Below are positions 49,227-59,905 of a stretch of 64,000 bases of DNA, piece after piece. Under the pieces are notes generated by a model. The model was not told where the DNA came from and did not search any database. It was given only the letters and a program-made list of their open reading frames with translations. Origin of the DNA: Flavobacterium odoriferum (GTDB lineage Bacteria > Bacteroidota > Bacteroidia > Flavobacteriales > Flavobacteriaceae); assembly GCF_025499515.1 (NCBI RefSeq), contig NZ_JAMKFA010000005.1, positions 186,001 to 250,000 on the forward strand, given 5' to 3'. The stretch's first letter is position 1. Each line of letters opens with the position of its first letter. A program made the translations under genes and the position numbers.

Positions 49227-52200
49227 ATGGAAAAGAAAACTACCTCAATTACACGCAATTTTGTGTTGCTTATTGTTTTCTGGTTCGTTGGACAATTGAG
49301 TTGTCAAGCACAAACTTTAATTTCTTATCAAGGATTTGATAGCACAATTTCGGATACATGGAATTACACTAATTCTTTAAACACAGGAACAATTGGAACA
49401 AATACAACAAGATTTGTTTCTTCACCAAATTCATTGCGTTTTGGTGGCTCGAATTCCTCAATATCAGGAATTATTTATAATGACCCTAGTATAAATTTCT
49501 CAAATGTAAATATTAGTGCTTATACGAATGTAAAAGTAACAATCCATTTTTCTTGCGATGGGACTCCAGACGACAATGACGATTTGTACTTAGATGTATC
49601 TTATAACAATGGTATTTCTTACACCTCAACTAAACTAATTGATGGAAAAAATGACACAAGTGATAATCTCGCTTTTTCACATGCTGCTTCTAGCGGAATT
49701 ACGGTTGGCTCATCATATATTTTTACTATTCCAAATGGAAATTCGCAAGCTTTAGTTAGAATACGATTTGACGAAAGAGACAATCAAGGTAACACAGGAG
49801 ACTATTATTTTATTGATAATGTGAGTTTGTCAGGAACTCCTGTTGGTAACTATATTGATGTTACGGGAACAGATAATATTGCTGTATCATACAATTCATT
49901 GGCATCAATGAGTAATGGAACCGATTTTGGAACAACACAAGTTGGTGCCACTCCAATAATTAAAACTTTTACAATTAAAAATATAGGTTCAAATACTATA
50001 AATTTATCTGGAAGTCCAACCATCCAACTAACTGGGAGTACTGATTTTAGTGTAAGTAGTTCCCCCTCAAGTACGATAAATAGCGAAACTTCAACAACAT
50101 TTCAAATTACTTTTAACCCATTAGTATTAGGCACAAAATCAGCTATAGTTTCAATTCCAAGCAATGCAGATACAAATAATCCATACTTATTTGAAATAAA
50201 AGGAGAAGGAATTCAAACTTTTTTTGATAGTGATAATGATGCAGTTTATGATAATATTGATATTGATGATGATAACGATTGTATTCAAGATGCTACAGAA
50301 GAAAATAATTGTAATTTAATGAATGGACCAAAAGTAAATTATAAATTTTTAAATGAGACTTTTGGAACAGGTACAAGAACAACAATTAACACTACATACG
50401 ATGCTATAACAACATATTGCTATGAAGACGGAAGCGCTGGAACGAATACTCCTGAATGCCCAAATTTAAGCACCATTGATTTAAATGACGGAAAATATAC
50501 GGTAGGCTCAACGGCTCAAATTGCCTCGTGGGCAGCAGCCTATTGGCATTTAGGCGGAGATCACACAGGTGACGTAAATGGCAGAATGGCTATTTTTAAT
50601 GCTTCATATACTCCAGGCATTTTTTATACTGCTACTATTTCTGGTGCGTTGCCAAATATTCCTATAACCTATAGTTTCTGGGTTCTAAATTTAGACAGAA
50701 CAGATGCACCTGGAATTGCTACACGATTAAGACCTGATGTAAGAGTTGAATTCAGAGATATGAACGATGATATAATCACTTTTATTGAAACAGGCGATAT
50801 AACTCCAACCACTGCTGGGAATTTAGCAGGTGATTGGCAACATTTTACAGCTGATTTAGTATTGAATGTAAGTGCTTTTAAAGTGATTTTCATCAATAAC
50901 GAAACAGGTGGAACAGGAAACGATATAGCTTTAGATGATATTTTAATCTCTCAAACATTATGCGATTTAGATAATGATGGCGTTGCTGATGTTTTTGATT
51001 TGGATTCGGATAATGATGGGATTCCTGATATTGTTGAAGTAAATTTAGGAAATCTAAGCGAAGGTAAAGCTTATGTAGTCAACTGGTTAGACACAAACTT
51101 AAACGGAATGCACGATGCTGCCGAATCGCATTTAGTGCCTGATAATGATGGTGATGGTGTTCCAAACTATTTGGATTTAGATAGTGACAATGATACTATT
51201 TTTGATGTAGATGAATCTTGGGCAGAAAACAGCAATGCTTATATAGGCTATGAAAATGGTGATGGCGACATTAATGGTGATGGAACTGGTGACGGACCAG
51301 AATCTGAAACGTTTAGAAATAGTGACACAAATGCTGACGGAAATTTAGAAGGTTTTGGTGATGGAATCTTAGACATTTATGATTACAATTTTGGGTTTTA
51401 CGGAAATCTCAATCAAGGAACAAACATTATCCCTTTTAACAATTATGTTTTAGATGCAGATGGAGACGGAATTCCAAATTATCTTGATATAACTTCTGAT
51501 GGGATTGCCTTTGATATTTCTAAAACGCTGTATGCAAATTTAGACACAAATAATGATGGAATAATTGACGGAACTACTGACAATGATAAAGACGGAATAA
51601 CAGATAATTTTGATACCAATGACAATCTATTTGGTTCTCCAAGAGATTTAGAACGAAAACTCTTTTTATCATTTGATGGAAGAAACGACTATGCAACAGA
51701 CGTAGCATTAGTTGGCGGTTGGCAAAATGCTTCGTTAATGGCTTGGGTAAATATAAACAGCTCATTTATATCAGAAGGTGTAATTGTAGGTCAAGACAAA
51801 TTAAAATTAGTAATCGACAATACAAAAAAACTGAAAGTCATTGCAAATGGAACTTCTTTACAATACAATAATTCATTATCGGATTCACAATGGATTCATG
51901 TTGCTGCAGTTTATGACGGAACAAATGGTTTACTAAACTTATACATTAATGGTGAAAAAACAAATAGTACTTCAATTTCTGGAACATTAAATGCAGACTC
52001 TTCATTATTTACAATTGGTAAAAATCCGATTTCAAATACAGGATATTTCAAAGGAAAAATAGATGAAGTAAGACTATTTAATATTGCCTTGTCGGATACA
52101 CAATTGCAAAAAATGGTTTACCAAGAAATCAAAACCAATAGCGGTCAAATTAGAGGCGAAATTATTCCCAAAGATATTCCTTCTTTACCTTGGGCAAACC

Positions 52201-54158
52201 TGATTCGCTATTTCAGAATGGATAATTATAAGCACGATATTATTGACAATCACACTTCTGCAACAATTGATACTTCTGTAGGTGCGAAAATTTTTAATGT
52301 AAAAACTATAAAATATCAAGAAGCTCCAATGCCTTTCGTTACTGAACAATCAGGCAATTTTGCAACGGCTGTTAATTCAATTACAAAAGAAATTAGAGGT
52401 TTAGACACCGATGATTACGATTGGTCGATAATTCATGCAAAACATAATATAACATCAGTAACTAACAACATTGACTTGGGATTATTGATTGACCCATCGA
52501 TTAACATCATCATGCAAGGCGATTCTAACCTTCAAAATGATTGGTATCTAAAATTAGATGGTAAAATAGATTTACAAGGTAAATCACAATTATTACAAAC
52601 TACAGAAAGTGATTTAGACCCTTCGAGTGCTGGATTTTTAGAACGCGATCAACAAGGAACAGGAAACAAATACAACTATAATTATTGGTCATCACCAGTA
52701 AGTTCAATTATTTCAACAACAGAAAACAATACTGGTTTTACAATCGCAAATACATTAAAAGATGGCACCGATGCTAATAATCCTCAACCCATCTTGTGGA
52801 TTGCAGGATATGATGGTGCTTCAAATCCATTGAAATTAGCAAAATTTTGGTTAAACAAATTCACAAACCTTACGCCTCTTTATGCAAATTGGCAACAGAT
52901 TAATGAAAACTCAACACTTTTAGTTGGGCAAGGTTTTACAATGAAAGGATCAGGTATAGCTACCGCACCAGCTATTGTATTACAAAATTATGTTTTCTCT
53001 GGAAAACCAAATAATGGAGCTATCAACCATACTGGAATTCAAATTGCGCCTAACAATATACTCTTAACTGGAAACCCATACCCTTCTGCACTTGATGCAA
53101 ATGATTTTATTATTGACAACCTAAGTTTTATTACAGGAACATTATATTTTTGGGAACATTACCCATCAAATAACACACACATTTTATCAGGATATCAAGG
53201 AGGCTATGGTGCAAGAAATCTTGTAGGTGGAATTGCACCAATTGCACCAGCATTAATAAGCGGTGCGGGTTCAAGTAGCAGAATTCCTGGTAGAAATATT
53301 CCGGTGGCTCAAGGCTACATTATTAAAGGAAATGACATTGGAGGACAAATAACATTCCAAAACAGCCAAAGAGATTTTGTAAAAGAAGATGAAATTAATT
53401 CCAATGTCATGTTTAGAAGCGATTTAAAAGCAAACGAACAAGAAAATAGTATTAGCGCACAAGCATCTGGTTTTACAACCATACGATTAGGTTTTACAGG
53501 TTGCACAAATATGCATCGTCAATTATTGCTCGGTTTTATGAATCAATATGCAGATGATAATTACAACCCTGGATATGACGGAGAAATATTAGATCCACAA
53601 CCAAATGATGCATATTTTGCATTGGGTAGCATTAATCTTATCATTCAAGGAGTTGGTTATTTTAATACCGCTAATATTTATCCATTAACCGTAGTAAGTA
53701 ACCAATCTGGATTAATAAAATTTATGATTGATGATTTAGAAAATTTTGATTCAAATCAACCAATTTATATACATGATAATTTAACAGATACCTATCATGA
53801 TATCAGTAATAGTATGTTTGAAATAATTGTACCAGCTGGGATAATTTCTTCAAGATTTAGTTTACGATTTTACAATCCAACATTATCATCTGATTCTAAC
53901 TCTATTGAAAATACAATAATTGCTTTTTTTGATTCCCAAAATCAAGAAATTAAAATCAATAATCCAGTAACAAATTTACTTATTGAAGAAGTTACACTTT
54001 ATTCAATATTAGGACAAAAATTAGAAATTTGGAATGTATTAAATCAAGATCAAAAAAACATATCCTTAAAAGTAAAAAATCTTAGTAAAGGTATTTACAT
54101 ATTGTTATTTAAAACCAATGATTCAAAATCTATTAGTAAAAAAATAATTTATAAATAA
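49227..54158 (+). CDS. Giant T9SS-secreted surface protein (choice-of-anchor D, Ca-binding repeats, LamG)
   Basis: A 1643-residue protein. It has a signal peptide (to about residue 29), a jelly-roll-like region, and a choice-of-anchor D/ASPM-like domain (about 210-330). Thrombospondin-3-type calcium repeats follow ('DIDDDNDCIQDATEE', 'DLDSDNDGIPDIVE', and more to about 800). A LamG domain comes next (about 810-960; 'FLSFDGRNDYATD', 'WIHVAAVYDG'), then a region of about 500 residues shared with 54195-59894, and a C-terminal T9SS sorting domain ('LYSILGQKLEIW', 'LSKGIYILLF', 'KKIIYK'). It is exported and anchored at the surface, possibly as an adhesin. It is convergent with its paralogue. Confidence 0.85.
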   Translation: MEKKTTSITRNFVLLIVFWFVGQLSCQAQTLISYQGFDSTISDTWNYTNSLNTGTIGTNTTRFVSSPNSLRFGGSNSSISGIIYNDPSINFSNVNISAYTNVKVTIHFSCDGTPDDNDDLYLDVSYNNGISYTSTKLIDGKNDTSDNLAFSHAASSGITVGSSYIFTIPNGNSQALVRIRFDERDNQGNTGDYYFIDNVSLSGTPVGNYIDVTGTDNIAVSYNSLASMSNGTDFGTTQVGATPIIKTFTIKNIGSNTINLSGSPTIQLTGSTDFSVSSSPSSTINSETSTTFQITFNPLVLGTKSAIVSIPSNADTNNPYLFEIKGEGIQTFFDSDNDAVYDNIDIDDDNDCIQDATEENNCNLMNGPKVNYKFLNETFGTGTRTTINTTYDAITTYCYEDGSAGTNTPECPNLSTIDLNDGKYTVGSTAQIASWAAAYWHLGGDHTGDVNGRMAIFNASYTPGIFYTATISGALPNIPITYSFWVLNLDRTDAPGIATRLRPDVRVEFRDMNDDIITFIETGDITPTTAGNLAGDWQHFTADLVLNVSAFKVIFINNETGGTGNDIALDDILISQTLCDLDNDGVADVFDLDSDNDGIPDIVEVNLGNLSEGKAYVVNWLDTNLNGMHDAAESHLVPDNDGDGVPNYLDLDSDNDTIFDVDESWAENSNAYIGYENGDGDINGDGTGDGPESETFRNSDTNADGNLEGFGDGILDIYDYNFGFYGNLNQGTNIIPFNNYVLDADGDGIPNYLDITSDGIAFDISKTLYANLDTNNDGIIDGTTDNDKDGITDNFDTNDNLFGSPRDLERKLFLSFDGRNDYATDVALVGGWQNASLMAWVNINSSFISEGVIVGQDKLKLVIDNTKKLKVIANGTSLQYNNSLSDSQWIHVAAVYDGTNGLLNLYINGEKTNSTSISGTLNADSSLFTIGKNPISNTGYFKGKIDEVRLFNIALSDTQLQKMVYQEIKTNSGQIRGEIIPKDIPSLPWANLIRYFRMDNYKHDIIDNHTSATIDTSVGAKIFNVKTIKYQEAPMPFVTEQSGNFATAVNSITKEIRGLDTDDYDWSIIHAKHNITSVTNNIDLGLLIDPSINIIMQGDSNLQNDWYLKLDGKIDLQGKSQLLQTTESDLDPSSAGFLERDQQGTGNKYNYNYWSSPVSSIISTTENNTGFTIANTLKDGTDANNPQPILWIAGYDGASNPLKLAKFWLNKFTNLTPLYANWQQINENSTLLVGQGFTMKGSGIATAPAIVLQNYVFSGKPNNGAINHTGIQIAPNNILLTGNPYPSALDANDFIIDNLSFITGTLYFWEHYPSNNTHILSGYQGGYGARNLVGGIAPIAPALISGAGSSSRIPGRNIPVAQGYIIKGNDIGGQITFQNSQRDFVKEDEINSNVMFRSDLKANEQENSISAQASGFTTIRLGFTGCTNMHRQLLLGFMNQYADDNYNPGYDGEILDPQPNDAYFALGSINLIIQGVGYFNTANIYPLTVVSNQSGLIKFMIDDLENFDSNQPIYIHDNLTDTYHDISNSMFEIIVPAGIISSRFSLRFYNPTLSSDSNSIENTIIAFFDSQNQEIKINNPVTNLLIEEVTLYSILGQKLEIWNVLNQDQKNISLKVKNLSKGIYILLFKTNDSKSISKKIIYK

Positions 54159-54188
54159 AAAAAAGCCCTTAAAAAGGGCTTTTTTTTT
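54157..54188. terminator. Bidirectional terminator between the convergent giant genes
   Basis: The 14-bp stem AAAAAAAAGCCCTT / AAGGGCTTTTTTTT with loop AAA occupies almost the whole 36-bp gap and serves both genes. Confidence 0.9.
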
Positions 54189-54194
54189 ATTAAA

Positions 54195-57100
54195 CTATTC
54201 TATAATAATCTTTTTCGAATATTTACCTTCTGAAGTGGTAATATTTACAATATAGATACCCTTTGCAAACATTTTTGTTGGTAAAGATATTCTAGTTGCA
54301 CCAGTTTCAATTGCATCATTATTCCATGTTTTAATATTTTGACCTAAAATATTAAATACTTTAACTTCTTTTATTTCTTCTTTAAGAAGTTTGTCTAAAA
54401 TTATGATTTCGTTGTTGTAATGATAGAACAAATTATTATTCAATTCAAAATCATCGTTTCCTAATGTTTTATTTTTAAAACGAATTGTAAATCTATTCGC
54501 GTTTTCTCCTGTTGAAACTGGCAAAACAACTTCTCCACCTTTTAAATCGTGATAAATTCCAGTTTGATTATCGTGTAGATAAATTTCTTGTGCATCATCA
54601 AAATTCACTAATTCTTCAATAATAAATTTACCATTTGTACTTGCAGAAGCTTTTACATTGACTGGAAAAATTCCATTATCATTAAAACTTCCCTCGGCTT
54701 GAATAACTAAATTTTTATCCGATAATGGAAAATAAGCATCATTTGTTTGCAAATCAAATAAAACACCATCAAATCCGTTATCAATTCCTGAAGTAGCTTC
54801 GTTATTAGGTGTGAATCCTAATAATAACTGTCGGTGCATATTTGTATTCAAAGCGGTAAAACCTATTCTAATAAGTTTATACGGATTCATTTCGTATGCA
54901 TCTTCTTGATTACTTTCTTCGGATATAATTGATGAGCTTAATACTGATGAACTTCTAAACATAATATTTGAATCAACATTATCTTCCTTGATAAATAATC
55001 TTTGATTGTTATTAAATCTAACCGTTCCACCAGACGCACTTCCTTTAACAAAAAACGCTTGACCAACTGGAATAAATCTACCTGGAATTCTTGTACTCGA
55101 ACCAGAGCCACTAATTAAAGCAGGAGCAACTGGAGCAACACCTCCTAGAGCTGTTCTAACTGCATAACCGCCTTGATAACCAGATAAAACATGTGTGTTA
55201 TTTGTTGCATAATGCTCCCAGAAATACAGCGTTCCATCAATATTTGCTAAATTGTCATTAATAAAAGTAGTTGCATCTAAAGCAGATGGATAAGGGTTAC
55301 CAAGTAGGTTGATACTTCCTGCACCGATATTCAATCCAGATGAAGAAATTAAACCATTATTTGGTTTTCCTACAAATACATAATTTTGAGTTGTAATTGT
55401 TGGAGGAGCTGCTACTCCACTTCCCTTCATTGTATATCCTTGACCTGTAGCTAAAACTGAGTTTTCATTAACTTGTTGCCAATTTGCATAATCTGGAGTT
55501 AAGTTAGTAAACTTATACAACCAATATCTTGCAATGTTAAAAGGAGCTGTGCTTCCGTTATAACCAGTAACCCAATTAATATTTGATGGTGTTGCAGGAT
55601 TTGTTCCATTTTTCATCGCATTATTAATTGTAAATCCTGTGTTATTAGAAATTGCACTCGCAACTGTACTAACTGGAGATGACCAATAATTATAGTTAAA
55701 TAAATTTCCTGTTCCTTGTTGATCTCTTTCGATAGTTCCTGTACTTGCAACATCTAAATCGCTATTTAATGTTTGGATTAATTGCGAACGACCTACTAAA
55801 TCAATTTTTCCGTCCAATAATAAGTAATGCGAAATTTGCATTTTAGTGTCGTTTTGAACTAATAAATTTCGAGTAGTATTCACAAACAATCCTAATACTG
55901 ATTTGTTGCCCGTTGAAATAACATCATTATTAATTTTCACAATGTTCCAATCAATTGGAGTTGTACCATCGATAACAGAGTTTGAATTTGGAATATAATT
56001 TAATGCACTATTCGTCCATGTCCCTGCTGTATTCCAATTTCCATTTGAACCAGATTCGTATGGAAGTGGAGCAGTTTGTCTGTCTACGGTAGTTAAATTT
56101 CTTAATGCACCCACTACATTATTATCGGATTTGTCTTTTAAATTTGTGAAGCTAAAAGTTGACATTGGATAATATACAAGTAAATTATTCCATGATAATG
56201 AAACTACTTCATTTAGAGATATGTTTTGCGGAATTATACTTCCTTTGATATTACCATCAGAATGCTTATCCATTTCTTGATTCATCAAAAATCTAATTTG
56301 ACTTTCTGTAATTTCCATATCCCAAACTCGAACTTCATCAATAGTACCATTGAAAAAACGAGTAGGTGAAGCCGAATTTGCAGCACCAACTAAAAAGTCG
56401 AATGTATTCGCTTGAGGTCTTAATAAGTTTACCGTGTTATTTAATATTCCATCAATATACATTTTAGCTGTAGTTCCGTCATAAGAAACAGTTATATAAT
56501 GCCATTTTGAAGCTGGAATAACAATTGTTGATGTTATGTTTTGTGCAGCACCACCATTAGTCCAAGTCATTTGTGCATTTCCTGAAGCGTTAATGAAAAA
56601 ATCGTAACCAGTTGTTGCGTTTCTTTTACTTAAAATACTTCCATTTACAGCATCTCTTTTTATCCAAGCCGATACAGTAAATTCATTTTCTAAGTCTACG
56701 TTATCTCCTGAATTGATATAATCTGATGTACCATTAAAATCTATTGATCTTGCAAAAGTTTTATCTGGAGAATATCCAAAAGTGATGTATTTTGTTCCGT
56801 TAAAATCGTAATTTGTTTCTAAATTAGATCCATTGGCTGTCATTACTCTATATTCTGCAGCAGCTGTGAAAGTTGGAGTGTCAGAAACTAACATATAAAA
56901 ATCACCTGGAGGCGCTAGTGTAGCAGTAAGCATTACTGAAGGTATTGAAACTTTTACAGCACCAACATCTCCACCAGTTTCTACTACTCTCCATTTTCTT
57001 TCAACAGATGTAAATTCAACATCTGTAGTTAGAGCTGGCGTAATACCCGAACTTATGTTAGCTGTAAGTGGTGTTGCAGCTCCTAATGTTCCATTATCGT

Positions 57101-59894
57101 TACCCCAAACTAAAAATCTTCTATTTCCTTGAAAAGTATTTGTATTTAAACTATTAGTTTCAAAAATATTACTTAAACCAATGGTAATATCATTACTTTT
57201 ATTTTCTGTTTTAGATTGTTTCTGATTTAACTGTGCTAAATCATCTCTACCAATTCCAGCGATATCGAAATTAAATCCAGCAGATGCATTATAAATGGTT
57301 GTTCCATTAGAATCTACATAATCTAAACTAGTTCCATTTACCCCTAAAGTAATTCCATATTTTATGGCTAAATAAGATTCAATTCTTCTTCTATTTGCAT
57401 CATTATTTCTGGCATCATAAGTAATCACTTCAAGTATTTCTCCATTATAACTAGCATCAAAGAACTCACTTCTTCCTAACCAATATCTTGAATTTAATAT
57501 GTTTTTGTATGTCCCTGTTGCAACTGAAGTTGTAGATAATTGTATTCCATTATTAAAAAGATGCATTAAACTATTATTATTTACATTTCTTTTTCTTGCA
57601 TTAAATAGTTGAATTCCAGTATATGATTTAGTGGTACTAGTTTCAGCTTCGCCGTATTCAGTATTAGCTGCTTGATTATAAGCTATAACTTCATTAGTAT
57701 ATCTTGCTGATGAACTTCCTAAGTTGAAACCAGTAACGTCCTGACTTCCTTGATTTGTATTTACATCATCACCACTAAAAACGTCTTGTGCACTAGTAGA
57801 TCTAGTTATTGTATTAGTAGGTTTGATAACAATAAACATGTCATGATTGTTAAATCCTTGTCCTGCATACATAGCACTGCTTCCGTCAAAATGTACTACA
57901 GGATTAAAGTTTACATTATAGGTTGGATTGTTATAAAATATGGGATTTCTTCCAAGTTTTGAATTCGCATTTCTTGTATTACCAAATGTATTGTCTTGCC
58001 AAGTACTAAGGTTTGCTCCGTCTGCAATGGTACCAATATTTCTGTCTGCTTTCAACCAAAGTTTAAGGTTAGGGATAACTCCACCTGGTGCATTTGTTAG
58101 CGTAGGTAAGGCAATAACTCTAGCAGAAACTCTAAAAGTATATGTTGGTTTTCCGGCATTTATATTACTATTATTATTTACAGTAACAGTAGCGTCAAAA
58201 GTACCGGTTACTGTTGGAGTAAATGTTACTACAAAAGATGCTACACCTCCTGATGGTATATCTCCAGCTAAATTTGTAACCGTAAAACCAGTTCCACCAG
58301 TTATAACAGTAGAGTTAACTCTTAAAGTATTTGTTCCAACTGAAAAAACTTGAAAAGGAATTGAGATAGGTGTACCTATAAAAGTAGTTCCGAAGTCAGT
58401 CAAATCAATAGTAGAAGGAGTTACATCTCCGTCCGCGATTGTTTCCTCGTTTCCTTTTACGTTTATTTCAGTCCCTACTACCGTACCATTTCCTTGAATT
58501 ACAAAATCAAAAATACTTTCACTAGTATCGTTATTTAATATAGTAATTAACGCTAAAAAGTTATCGGCTGTTGTTGGACTAAATGAAATAATTAAATCTG
58601 ATGAACCACCCACAGGTATCGGGCCTGTTGGGAATGTAGTAATTGTAAATGCTGAGCTACCACTAATTTGAACTACTGGTGTACCAGTAAAATTTAAAGG
58701 CGCATTTCCTGAATTTCTAATAGTGAAAGTTCTAGTGCTCGTATTGCCTACTAATGTATTTGGGAAAAGGGTTCCATTGATTAAATTTCCGGCAGAGGCG
58801 TTATCAGGAACATCATTTCCCAAACCTCTTATACTAATTTCAGGCTCACCACCAGTACCGCTTATATTAAAATTAAATGGATTTTCGTTAGTATCGTTGT
58901 TAACAAATGAAAGTTGTGCAGTTCTGATACCTAATGCAGTAGGTAAAAACTGAACTGTAAACGTTGTTGAACCACCCGGGATAACTGTTGCAGCAGGAGG
59001 TGTAACTAATGTAAATTCAGTAGCATTTACTCCACTGAAAGTAAAAGCTCCGATAGTTAAATTTTGAAAACCTGTATTTCTGATTTCAAAAGTTCTTGTA
59101 ATTGAATTTCCTGGTAAAATACCACCTAGATCTGTAAAATCAGCTAAAGAAGTTGCAGTGTTGTTGTCTGGAATGTTAACATTATTTCCTCTAACTTGAA
59201 TCTCTGGAGCCGTAAAACCTATTAATCTAAAGTTATCAAAAGCTGCACCTACATCGTTATTATTGTTGTCAGAAGCAAATACTACTCTAAATTGAACAGC
59301 ATCGTTTCCGTTAAAATTGATATCTTGATTTGAAATATTAATTGTTCTGTTTACCCATTGCGTATTTGCGTTTCCACCAGACCAACCATTTGAACCAAGC
59401 GCCGATATAGTGCTGTTGTACCAACCAGCAAATCCGTTTCCTAAATCTTGCCATGCACCATTATTCAAACTATACTGAACTTTAATTCCATCATCTGTAT
59501 TATCTGCAATGTCAGTTCTTGTACTTATCGATAATGTAACATTTTGATAACCAGAAAAATTTATTACTGGAGAAGTAGCCTGAATGTTAGTATTGCTTTG
59601 ATAAGTCGTAGTATGTCTTTGTGTGTACAAACAATTAGTTGTATTACCAGTTCCTGCAAAAAGTAGAGGAACTGCTGGTCTGTTATGACCTACACCAGCT
59701 GCATTGTCTACACCTCGCAACCAGCTACTTGCGTTTGCACCTGTACTAGAAGTAGTCCAAGCGTTATTTCCAGTTGCATTTTCAAAATTTGCATTAAAGA
59801 AAGTGGTTTGAGCATTTGTTAAATTAAAAAACAGTACCAACATAAAAGTTAGTAATGCTTTTGTTTTGTTTTGTTTAAGTAGGGGTGCTACCAT
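54195..59894 (-). CDS. Giant T9SS-secreted surface protein with three choice-of-anchor D domains
   Basis: An 1899-residue protein. It has a signal peptide, a jelly-roll region (30-230), and three choice-of-anchor D units of about 120 residues beginning 'IQVRGNNVNIPDNNTA', 'ISIRGLGNDVPDNASA' and 'INVKGNEETIADGD'. A DUF8202-type region follows (about 600-1050; 'YGITLGVNGTSLDYVDSNG', 'DIAGIGRDDLAQLNQKQSKT'), then LamG (about 1065-1230). The C-terminal block of about 500 residues is shared with 49227-54158, with a sorting domain at the end ('VFNILGQNIKTW', 'KGIYIVNI', 'KKIIIE'). It starts 11 bp after the protease gene, so the two form one operon. The function is probably adhesion or a surface layer. 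Confidence 0.85.
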   Translation of the reverse strand: MVAPLLKQNKTKALLTFMLVLFFNLTNAQTTFFNANFENATGNNAWTTSSTGANASSWLRGVDNAAGVGHNRPAVPLLFAGTGNTTNCLYTQRHTTTYQSNTNIQATSPVINFSGYQNVTLSISTRTDIADNTDDGIKVQYSLNNGAWQDLGNGFAGWYNSTISALGSNGWSGGNANTQWVNRTINISNQDINFNGNDAVQFRVVFASDNNNNDVGAAFDNFRLIGFTAPEIQVRGNNVNIPDNNTATSLADFTDLGGILPGNSITRTFEIRNTGFQNLTIGAFTFSGVNATEFTLVTPPAATVIPGGSTTFTVQFLPTALGIRTAQLSFVNNDTNENPFNFNISGTGGEPEISIRGLGNDVPDNASAGNLINGTLFPNTLVGNTSTRTFTIRNSGNAPLNFTGTPVVQISGSSAFTITTFPTGPIPVGGSSDLIISFSPTTADNFLALITILNNDTSESIFDFVIQGNGTVVGTEINVKGNEETIADGDVTPSTIDLTDFGTTFIGTPISIPFQVFSVGTNTLRVNSTVITGGTGFTVTNLAGDIPSGGVASFVVTFTPTVTGTFDATVTVNNNSNINAGKPTYTFRVSARVIALPTLTNAPGGVIPNLKLWLKADRNIGTIADGANLSTWQDNTFGNTRNANSKLGRNPIFYNNPTYNVNFNPVVHFDGSSAMYAGQGFNNHDMFIVIKPTNTITRSTSAQDVFSGDDVNTNQGSQDVTGFNLGSSSARYTNEVIAYNQAANTEYGEAETSTTKSYTGIQLFNARKRNVNNNSLMHLFNNGIQLSTTSVATGTYKNILNSRYWLGRSEFFDASYNGEILEVITYDARNNDANRRRIESYLAIKYGITLGVNGTSLDYVDSNGTTIYNASAGFNFDIAGIGRDDLAQLNQKQSKTENKSNDITIGLSNIFETNSLNTNTFQGNRRFLVWGNDNGTLGAATPLTANISSGITPALTTDVEFTSVERKWRVVETGGDVGAVKVSIPSVMLTATLAPPGDFYMLVSDTPTFTAAAEYRVMTANGSNLETNYDFNGTKYITFGYSPDKTFARSIDFNGTSDYINSGDNVDLENEFTVSAWIKRDAVNGSILSKRNATTGYDFFINASGNAQMTWTNGGAAQNITSTIVIPASKWHYITVSYDGTTAKMYIDGILNNTVNLLRPQANTFDFLVGAANSASPTRFFNGTIDEVRVWDMEITESQIRFLMNQEMDKHSDGNIKGSIIPQNISLNEVVSLSWNNLLVYYPMSTFSFTNLKDKSDNNVVGALRNLTTVDRQTAPLPYESGSNGNWNTAGTWTNSALNYIPNSNSVIDGTTPIDWNIVKINNDVISTGNKSVLGLFVNTTRNLLVQNDTKMQISHYLLLDGKIDLVGRSQLIQTLNSDLDVASTGTIERDQQGTGNLFNYNYWSSPVSTVASAISNNTGFTINNAMKNGTNPATPSNINWVTGYNGSTAPFNIARYWLYKFTNLTPDYANWQQVNENSVLATGQGYTMKGSGVAAPPTITTQNYVFVGKPNNGLISSSGLNIGAGSINLLGNPYPSALDATTFINDNLANIDGTLYFWEHYATNNTHVLSGYQGGYAVRTALGGVAPVAPALISGSGSSTRIPGRFIPVGQAFFVKGSASGGTVRFNNNQRLFIKEDNVDSNIMFRSSSVLSSSIISEESNQEDAYEMNPYKLIRIGFTALNTNMHRQLLLGFTPNNEATSGIDNGFDGVLFDLQTNDAYFPLSDKNLVIQAEGSFNDNGIFPVNVKASASTNGKFIIEELVNFDDAQEIYLHDNQTGIYHDLKGGEVVLPVSTGENANRFTIRFKNKTLGNDDFELNNNLFYHYNNEIIILDKLLKEEIKEVKVFNILGQNIKTWNNDAIETGATRISLPTKMFAKGIYIVNITTSEGKYSKKIIIE

Positions 59895-59905
59895 AAGAAT
59901 AAAAA

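Noticed and set aside
57940..58953. Plus-strand ORFs inside the 54195-59894 gene
   Set aside because: They are hydrophobic shadows opposite the Thr/Val-rich anchor domains, with no promoter or start context.
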